Below are positions 1 to 4,540 of a stretch of DNA of 5,897 nt, piece after piece. How positions within the stretch are numbered: position 1 is the first letter of the stretch; each line of letters begins with the position of its first letter. The stretch comes from Chloroflexota bacterium (GTDB taxonomy: Bacteria; Chloroflexota; Chloroflexia; Thermomicrobiales; UBA6265), in contig JAEVYR010000572.1 in NCBI GenBank assembly GCA_023392645.1, positions 1-5,897 on the forward strand, in the 5' to 3' direction. Made by a program: the position numbers and the translations under genes. The notes under the pieces are model-generated. The model saw only the letters and a program-made list of their open reading frames with translations, did not search any database and was not told the origin of the DNA.

Positions 1-17
1 GGCCACCGGCACCTTCC

Positions 18-47
18 TTGACAATCGGGTCGACCGCGACGTAGCTT
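18..47 (+). promoter_or_regulatory. Candidate sigma70-type promoter for the solute-binding protein gene
   Basis: A perfect TTGACA at 18-23 is followed after 18 bases by TAGCTT at 42-47, which keeps the T, A and final T of a -10 box. Transcription would begin near 54 and leave a leader of about 128 bases before the ATG at 182. The rest of 1-181 shows no supportable gene. The -10 match is weak, and a TTGACA can occur by chance, so this is a plausible reading only. It is the best promoter candidate upstream of the transporter genes. Confidence 0.35.
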
Positions 48-181
48 GAAGTGGTCAGACAGCTTCACCTTGGGCAGAATTCGGGCCTGTGCGCCGATCG
101 TCACTGCCCCTGTCTTCACGGGTGAGCTGTGACGCCGGCGCGGATCGCCCCGGCCGGCCGACGTTCGAGGAGGAGACACCG

Positions 182-1999
182 ATGTCGTTTTCCACACCTG
201 ACCCGCTCGACGACCTGTTTCGCAAGCTGCAGCGCGGCGAGCTCTCCCGCCGCGCCTTCATGCGCCGTGCCGCCGCGCTCGGCATCGCCGGGCCCGCCGC
301 CGCCTTCATGGCTCGAGCCGCCGGCGTCGCCGCCCAGGACGCGACACCCGCGGCCGGCGCCAGCCCGGTCGGCGGCGGGGGCGGCACGCTCGAGCTCGCC
401 GAGATCGAGACCAACCCCGGCAGCGAGCAGCCCGACGCCGACCCCGAAGCCACGCTAACCATGAACCTCGGGGCCGAGATCGACACCGGCGACCCGCAGG
501 TGCTCGCCTTCCTCAACGAGATCGAGATCTCCTCCAAGGTCTACGCGCCGCTGCTGGCGCTCAACGAGGAGAACCTCCCCGCCGGCGCCGGCGCCGAGAG
601 CGTCGAGCTCTCCGACGACGGCACGGTCTACACCTTCACCATCCGCGAGGGCATGACCTACTCCGACGGAGAGCCGGTCACCGCCCACAACTATGCCTAC
701 GCGATCAAGCGAGCCCTCAGCCCGGTCGTGGCCGGCAACTACTCCAATACCCTCTACGCGGTGACGGGTGGCCAGGCCTGGCGCGAGGCCGACCCGGCCG
801 GTGACACCGCCGACCTCGAGGCCGTCGTCTCCGAGTCGATCAAGGCGCTCGACGACCGCACCCTCCAGATCACGCTCGACTACGCCGCCGGCTACTTCCC
901 GTACGTGATGGCGATTTGGGTCACCTACCCCGTGCGCGAGGATCTCGTCGAGGGCAAGGATGCCGACTGGTGGCGGGACATCGCCAACTACGTCGGCAAC
1001 GGCCCGTTCAAGGTCGTCTCCCACACCGAGGGCCAGGAGTGGGTGTTCGAGCGCAACGAGAGTTACTTCCGGGGCGTGCCGGGCATCAAGACGCTCGTCT
1101 ACAAGGAGCTCGACAGCTCCGAGACCGAGCTGCTCTCCTACCAGGCGGGCGGCGAGGGCGACTTCGACACCATGGGCCCCTCCGCCTCGCAACTGCCGCA
1201 GATCATGGCCGACCCCACCCTCAGCGAACAGCTCCAGCGTGCCGTCGGCGCCAGCACCAACTGGTTCTCGATGAACAACGCCGCCGAGCCGTTCACCGAC
1301 CAGACGGTGCGCCAGGCCTTCGCCTTCGCGCTCAACCGCCAGCAGTACGTCGACCAGATCACCGCCGGCGTCGGCATCCCCGCCGGCACGCTCCTCTACC
1401 CGGGCAACCCCGCCTACCAGGAGGACTACCAGCAGACCTACGATCCGGACAAGGCCGCGGCGCTGCTGGAGGAAGCCGGCTTCCCCGGCGGTGAGGGCTT
1501 CCCGCCGCAGGAGCTCTTCTACGTCGCCGAGGATGCGGCCTCGCAGCAGCAGGCGACCTTCTTCGCCCAGAACCTCAACGACGTGCTCGGCGTCCAGATC
1601 CAGCCGACGCCGATCTCCGAAACCGAGCTGCAGAGCCTGCGCACCAACCGCGACCCCTCGCTGATCTTCTCGACCGGCAACTGGTTCGAGGATTACCCGC
1701 ACCCGCAGAACTGGCTCTCGCTGGTGTTCGGGCCGGGCACCACCCGCGCCCCGCTGGGCTGGGACGACGAGGAGTTCAACGCGCTGGTCACCGAGGCCGA
1801 CAAGCTGCCGATCGAGGACGCGATCCCGCTCTACCAGCAGGCCGACGCGATGCTGGCGGAGAAGGCGCCGGTGGCGTTCTACCGTCACGGCGAGAGCCTG
1901 ATCCTGATCAAGCCCAACGTGCGGGGATACGTCACCTACCCGACGACGATCTTCGACACCACCTACCAGATGGAGAAGGTCTACAAGACGGCGGAGTAA
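182..1999 (+). CDS. Tat-exported ABC transporter substrate-binding protein, family 5 (OppA/DppA-like)
   Basis: This 605-residue extracytoplasmic receptor of an oligopeptide-type ABC importer binds the ligand and delivers it to the permeases encoded just downstream. The ATG at 182 is chosen because GAGGAGGAG (167-175) sits six bases upstream. The reading frame stays open to an ATG at 89, but that extension has no such site. Residues 22-27 (SRRAFM) form a twin-arginine motif, followed by a hydrophobic stretch to about residue 51 and an Ala/Pro/Gly-rich linker (53-68). The SBP_bac_5 fold follows: the segment around 139-180 (ELSDDGTVYTFTIREG, YSDGEPVTA), then YVGNGPFKV at 270-278, NWFSMNN at 360-366, VRQAFAFALNR at 376-386, and EDYPHPQNWLSLVFG at 503-517. 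The last motif and the AIKRALSP segment (174-181) look closer to OppA than to nickel or heme binders. The protein has no cysteine, so it is not a lipoprotein. Ligand specificity cannot be read from the sequence; family and export route are secure. Confidence 0.95.
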   Translation: MSFSTPDPLDDLFRKLQRGELSRRAFMRRAAALGIAGPAAAFMARAAGVAAQDATPAAGASPVGGGGGTLELAEIETNPGSEQPDADPEATLTMNLGAEIDTGDPQVLAFLNEIEISSKVYAPLLALNEENLPAGAGAESVELSDDGTVYTFTIREGMTYSDGEPVTAHNYAYAIKRALSPVVAGNYSNTLYAVTGGQAWREADPAGDTADLEAVVSESIKALDDRTLQITLDYAAGYFPYVMAIWVTYPVREDLVEGKDADWWRDIANYVGNGPFKVVSHTEGQEWVFERNESYFRGVPGIKTLVYKELDSSETELLSYQAGGEGDFDTMGPSASQLPQIMADPTLSEQLQRAVGASTNWFSMNNAAEPFTDQTVRQAFAFALNRQQYVDQITAGVGIPAGTLLYPGNPAYQEDYQQTYDPDKAAALLEEAGFPGGEGFPPQELFYVAEDAASQQQATFFAQNLNDVLGVQIQPTPISETELQSLRTNRDPSLIFSTGNWFEDYPHPQNWLSLVFGPGTTRAPLGWDDEEFNALVTEADKLPIEDAIPLYQQADAMLAEKAPVAFYRHGESLILIKPNVRGYVTYPTTIFDTTYQMEKVYKTAE

Positions 2000-2012
2000 C
2001 TGCGACGATCGA

Positions 2013-2047
2013 TGGGCGGGCCCGTCCCTCCGTGGGCGGGTCCGTCT
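2013..2047 (+). terminator. Imperfect tandem repeat that can fold into a G-U-containing hairpin; possible weak terminator or attenuator
   Basis: Fourteen bases after the binding-protein stop codon, a 14-base motif tgggcggg(c/t)ccgtc occurs at 2013-2026 and again at 2033-2046, a 20-base period with one mismatch. In a + strand transcript, GGGCGGGCC (2014-2022) can pair with GGUCCGUCU (2039-2047) over nine positions, three of them G-U. The G-U pairs would be C-A on the opposite strand, so the fold favours + strand RNA. There is no U-tract, so a classic intrinsic terminator is not shown. A structure here could lower read-through and keep the binding protein more abundant than the permeases, which is inference. 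Confidence 0.3.
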
Positions 2048-2101
2048 CGATTCAGGCGCAGCCGCTGGTCTCCCCCGTCGAAGACTCCGGCCCGTTCTGG
2101 A

Positions 2102-2124
2102 GCCCCGGGTCCTGTGCCCGGGGT
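2102..2124. repeat. Palindromic intergenic element A, copy 1
   Basis: CCCCGGG at 2103-2109 and CCCGGGG at 2117-2123 form a perfect seven-base-pair stem around a seven-base loop (tcctgtg). The segment 2102-2120 matches 3272-3290 in the next spacer at 18 of 19 positions, and the single difference (2111/3281) lies in the loop. The element lies between the binding-protein and DppB-type permease genes. It has the look of a REP-like dispersed element. A role in mRNA processing or stability is possible but not shown. Confidence 0.6.
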
Positions 2125-2147
2125 TGGTCGATAGCGCCGAGTCAGGC

Positions 2148-2213
2148 GGGAGGCGGTAAGCTCCTCCCCTGCGATGGGAACCGCGCAGCGGCCCCGGGCA
2201 TCGCGTTCGGGGC
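2148..2213 (+). other. Two further hairpins in the leader of the DppB-type permease gene
   Basis: GGGAGG (2148-2153) pairs perfectly with CCTCCC (2163-2168) across a nine-base loop. GCCCCG (2191-2196) pairs perfectly with CGGGGC (2208-2213) across eleven bases. Both lie in the 261-base gap ahead of the GTG start at 2261, downstream of element A. Stems this short arise readily in GC-rich DNA, so a regulatory role is only suggested by their clustering. Nothing else coding is visible in 2000-2260. Confidence 0.3.
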
Positions 2214-2260
2214 GACGCGCAGGTGCGTTTCCACGAGACGTTCGACCGACGAGGAATCGC

Positions 2261-3190
2261 GTGCTTCAGTATTTCATCCGGCGCATTTTGTGGACGATCC
2301 CGGTGCTGTGGCTGGTCGCCACCGTCACCTTCTTCCTCATGCACTCCGCCCCCGGCAGCCCGTGGGACGCCAAATCGACCGGCGGGCGCCAGCTCGATCC
2401 GTCGCTTGAGGCGTCGTTCAACCGCCAGTACGGTCTCGACGAGCCGCTGTTCGTGCAGTACACCACCTATCTCAAGAATGCCGTCATGCTCGATTTCGGC
2501 GAGTCGTACACCAAGCGCGGCCAGACCGTCGCCGAGATCATCGGCCAGGGCTTCCCGTACTCGGCGCGCATCGGCGTCATCGCCCTCCTGCTCGCGCTCG
2601 GGATCGGCATCCCGGTTGGCATCTACGCCGCGCTGCGCCACAACACCATGGGCGACTACCTCAGCCTCTTCATCACCACCGTCAGCTACACGCTGCCCGA
2701 CTTCGTGATCGCCATCTTCCTGCTCATCATCTTTTCCGTGAAACTGGGATGGACCCCGATCCTGTTCAGCGACTGGCGCAGCTACATCCTGCCCGCCGCC
2801 GCGCTCGGCACCGGCAGCGCCGCCTACATCGCCCGTCTCACCCGCGCCAGCATGCTTGAGGCGCTGCGCGCCGACTACGTCACCACCGCTCGTGCCAAGG
2901 GGCTTCGCCATCGCGCCGTGATCGCCCGGCACGTCCTGCGCAACAGCCTGATCCCGGTGCTGACCGTGATCGGCCCCGCCTTCGCCGCGCTCATCACCGG
3001 CACCATCATCATCGAGCGCGTCTTCGGCGTGCCGGGCATGGGACGGCTCTTCATCGACAGCATCACCACCCGTGACTATCCCGTCATCATGGGCGTGACG
3101 CTCTTCTACGCCTTCATCATCGTGATGAGCAACCTGGCCGTCGATATCGCCTACGGCTTCATCGACCCTCGCATCCGGAGCAGCCAGTAA
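2261..3190 (+). CDS. dppB: Oligopeptide-type ABC transporter permease, DppB/OppB family
   Basis: This 309-residue inner-membrane subunit forms half of the translocation channel with the DppC-type protein encoded next. The start is taken as GTG 2261 because GAGGA (2251-2255) precedes it by five bases. The protein then opens with the family-typical LQYFIRRILWTIPVLW; the in-frame ATG at 2174 would add 29 Arg-rich residues unlike the family. Transmembrane segments are near residues 9-28, 101-126, 136-160, 174-190, 228-250 and 274-297. The large loop after the first (about 30-98) is extracytoplasmic and contains QYGLDEPLFVQY. The cytoplasmic EAA loop that docks an ATPase is at about 206-232 (YVTTARAKG, then LRNSLIP). 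ERVFGVPGMGRL (252-263) and the C-terminal YGFIDPRIR (298-306) are typical of DppB-like proteins. The length is normal and the gene intact. The symbol denotes the family; dipeptide rather than longer-peptide specificity is not established. Confidence 0.94.
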   Translation: MLQYFIRRILWTIPVLWLVATVTFFLMHSAPGSPWDAKSTGGRQLDPSLEASFNRQYGLDEPLFVQYTTYLKNAVMLDFGESYTKRGQTVAEIIGQGFPYSARIGVIALLLALGIGIPVGIYAALRHNTMGDYLSLFITTVSYTLPDFVIAIFLLIIFSVKLGWTPILFSDWRSYILPAAALGTGSAAYIARLTRASMLEALRADYVTTARAKGLRHRAVIARHVLRNSLIPVLTVIGPAFAALITGTIIIERVFGVPGMGRLFIDSITTRDYPVIMGVTLFYAFIIVMSNLAVDIAYGFIDPRIRSSQ

Positions 3191-3224
3191 TGCCGGTTCT
3201 GGATGATCCTGCAATGCACCAGCG

Positions 3225-3256
3225 CGTAGCGCCGGCCCCGTGCCGGCCGTTCGTCG
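3225..3256. repeat. Palindromic intergenic element B, copy 1
   Basis: This 32-base element aligns without gaps to 4307-4338 with 28 identities. Its core stem is GCCGGC (3231-3236) pairing with GCCGGC (3242-3247) around the loop cccgt. A smaller CGT/ACG pairing (3248-3250 with 3257-3259) follows. It lies 34 bases after the DppB-type permease stop codon and 15 bases before element A copy 2. Comparison with copy 2 shows the stem is preserved by a paired substitution. Confidence 0.65.
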
Positions 3257-3271
3257 ACGCCGTCAGATGTC

Positions 3272-3293
3272 GCCCCGGGTTCTGTGCCCGAGG
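3272..3293. repeat. Palindromic intergenic element A, copy 2
   Basis: CCCCGGG (3273-3279) pairs with CCCGAGG (3287-3293) around the loop ttctgtg, with one C-A mismatch at 3275/3291. It is the near-identical partner of 2102-2123; beyond the 19-base match the two diverge. Here it sits 42 bases upstream of the DppC-type permease start, after element B in the same spacer. Confidence 0.55.
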
Positions 3294-3335
3294 GCTGGCG
3301 GGGACACAGCGCAGCACTATCCCGGAGATCGCGCC

Positions 3336-4301
3336 ATGAGCCAGGCCATCGTGCAGGCCGAGGGAACCAACAACTCCCTCGCCGACGAGCCCACCGGACG
3401 GACCCGCTCGCGTGGGCTCTGGTCCGACGCGTGGCGACGGCTGCGCAAGAACAAGGCGGCCGTGATCGGGCTCGGCTGGATCGGGGTGATGTTCATCGTC
3501 GCGATCTTCGCCCCGCTGCTCGCCCCCTACGACCCGAACGACATCCCGGCCACCGCCTTCGCCAACACCCCGCCGGTCTGGCAGGACGGCGGCACCTGGG
3601 ACTACCCCCTCGGCACCGACGGTCTCGCCCGCGACGAGCTGAGCCGCCTCATCTACGGCGCTCGCATCAGCATGATCGTCGGCATCGTGCCGACCGTGAT
3701 CGTGGCCGTCGTCGGGATCTCCTACGGCCTGTTCTCCGGCTGGCTCGGCGGGCGGTGGGACAACATCCTGATGCGGCTCGTCGATGTCGTCTACGCCTTT
3801 CCCTCGCTGCTGCTGTTCATCATCATGCAGGCCGCCCTGCGCGACACCTGGCTCGGTCGCTCGCTCGGCGGGCTCACCCTGCTGTTCGTCGCCTTCGCCA
3901 TCACCGGCTGGAACGGCATGGCCCGCCTGATTCGGGGCGAGACGCTGCGATTGCGCGAGCAGGAATTCATCGTCGCCGCGCGGGCGATGGGCAACCCGGC
4001 CCACCGCATCATCTTCCGGCACATCCTGCCGAACGCGCTGGCGCCGATCATCGTCGCGATCTCGTTCACGATCCCCGGCTACATCCTCGCCGAGGCGAGC
4101 CTGAGCTTCCTCGGCATCGGCATCCGGCCGCCGACGGCGAGCTGGGGCAGCATGGTCTTCCTCAGCTTCCCGATCGTCACCTACCTGCCGATCTTCGTGA
4201 TCATGCCGAGCGTGCTGATCGCGCTGATCATGATCGCCTTCGCCTTCGTCGGCGACGGCCTCCGCGACGCCCTCGACCCCCAATCCGACAAGCACGGGTG
4301 A
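3336..4301 (+). CDS. dppC: Oligopeptide-type ABC transporter permease, DppC/OppC family
   Basis: This 321-residue second channel subunit is the partner of the preceding DppB-type permease. The ATG at 3336 is chosen because GGAG (3324-3327) lies eight bases upstream; the open frame upstream to 3240 is Arg-rich and unlike the family. A cytoplasmic N-terminal segment with WRRLRKNKAAVIGL (33-46) leads into the first transmembrane helix (about 41-63). The OppC N-terminal-type segment ends in LLAPYDPND (61-69), and PLGTDGLARDELSRLIYGARIS (91-112) is a DppC hallmark. Further helices lie near 109-134, 148-168, 177-191, 236-255 and 288-306. The EAA loop is FIVAARAMGNPAHRIIFRHI and the following LPNALAP (211-237). 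AEASLSFLGIG (252-262) with PPTASWG, and the C-terminal VGDGLRDALDP (305-315), confirm the family. The gene is intact and of usual length. The symbol is a family label; substrate is inferred only as peptide-like. Confidence 0.95.
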   Translation: MSQAIVQAEGTNNSLADEPTGRTRSRGLWSDAWRRLRKNKAAVIGLGWIGVMFIVAIFAPLLAPYDPNDIPATAFANTPPVWQDGGTWDYPLGTDGLARDELSRLIYGARISMIVGIVPTVIVAVVGISYGLFSGWLGGRWDNILMRLVDVVYAFPSLLLFIIMQAALRDTWLGRSLGGLTLLFVAFAITGWNGMARLIRGETLRLREQEFIVAARAMGNPAHRIIFRHILPNALAPIIVAISFTIPGYILAEASLSFLGIGIRPPTASWGSMVFLSFPIVTYLPIFVIMPSVLIALIMIAFAFVGDGLRDALDPQSDKHG

Positions 4302-4302
4302 T

Positions 4303-4349
4303 GTTCCGTAGCGCCGCCCCTGTGGCGGCCGCTCGTCGCGGTCCGGAAC
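4303..4349 (+). repeat. Palindromic intergenic element B, copy 2, enclosed in an outer stem
   Basis: The repeat core 4307-4338 matches element B copy 1 at 28 of 32 bases. Its hairpin is GCCGCC (4313-4318) with GGCGGC (4324-4329) around the loop cctgt. A second short hairpin, CGC (4330-4332) with GCG (4338-4340), follows. The whole is closed by an exact outer pairing, GTTCCG (4303-4308) with CGGAAC (4344-4349), giving a possible three-way junction. It begins one base after the DppC-type permease stop codon, so it would form the 3' end of that coding message. No U-tract follows, so a terminator is not shown; a 3' stabilising or processing structure is equally possible. Confidence 0.55.
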
Positions 4350-4389
4350 GATTGATCATCGCCGCCAGCGAAATTGTCATCCCTCGCCA

Positions 4390-4404
4390 CGCCGCTGCGC
4401 GGCG
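4390..4404. other. Short perfect hairpin in the spacer before the M28 peptidase gene
   Basis: CGCCGC (4390-4395) pairs perfectly with GCGGCG (4399-4404) around a three-base loop (tgc). It is tight enough to fold in RNA but is not followed by a U-run. It lies between element B copy 2 and the candidate promoter at 4473. Chance occurrence in GC-rich DNA cannot be excluded. Confidence 0.3.
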
Positions 4405-4472
4405 GCTCGGAAAGGCATCGTGCCTCGAAGCCAGCCATCGTGAGTCGATGTCTTCCTGGCCAGGCGTCCCGA

Positions 4473-4510
4473 TTGCGACCTCGCCCCGGCCCTGTTAGCC
4501 TGCGGCAGGC
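4473..4510 (+). promoter_or_regulatory. Candidate promoter with overlapping dyad for the M28 peptidase gene
   Basis: TTGCGA (4473-4478) and TAGCCT (4496-4501) are separated by 17 bases. The -10-like box resembles the TAGCTT proposed for the binding-protein gene. An inverted repeat GCCTGC-g-GCAGGC (4498-4510) overlaps the -10 box and the expected start point, where a repressor operator could sit. If real, the peptidase could be transcribed independently of the transporter genes, with a leader of about 33 bases. Both boxes are weak matches. Confidence 0.28.
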
Positions 4511-4526
4511 AGTTCGACCGACCCCG

Positions 4527-4533
4527 AAGGGAG
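4527..4533 (+). promoter_or_regulatory. Ribosome-binding site that decides the TTG start of the M28 peptidase
   Basis: AAGGGAG lies seven bases before TTG 4541. In the same frame there is a TAG at 4496-4498 and no ATG or GTG between it and the TTG. The first in-frame ATG is codon 85, well inside conserved sequence, so the TTG is the best supported start. Confidence 0.7.
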
Positions 4534-4540
4534 ACCACCC

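Noticed and set aside
89..181. N-terminal extension of the binding protein to the ATG at 89
   Set aside because: The 31 extra residues show no signal or family similarity, and the strong GAGGAGGAG site is placed for ATG 182. The extension would also bury the Tat signal further in.
2174..2260. ATG 2174 as start of the DppB-type permease
   Set aside because: It would add 29 Arg-rich residues before a textbook DppB N-terminus and overlaps a predicted hairpin region; GTG 2261 has a good ribosome-binding site.
455..3214. A 919-codon open frame on the minus strand spanning the binding-protein and first permease genes
   Set aside because: Its translation is a biased mix of Asp, Glu, His, Arg, Gly and Val, as expected from the complement of GC-rich coding DNA. 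It crosses two well-supported + strand genes and a spacer and shows no recognisable domain.
2102..4349. CRISPR array or transposon ends as explanation of the recurring intergenic repeats
   Set aside because: The copies are only two per family, irregularly spaced, separated by genes, and show no regular spacers, transposase or flanking target duplications.
3284..4498. A 404-codon + strand open frame overlapping the DppC-type permease in another frame
   Set aside because: Its translation is dominated by Arg, Ala, His and Pro, typical of an off-frame reading of GC-rich DNA, while the overlapping frame encodes a complete canonical permease.
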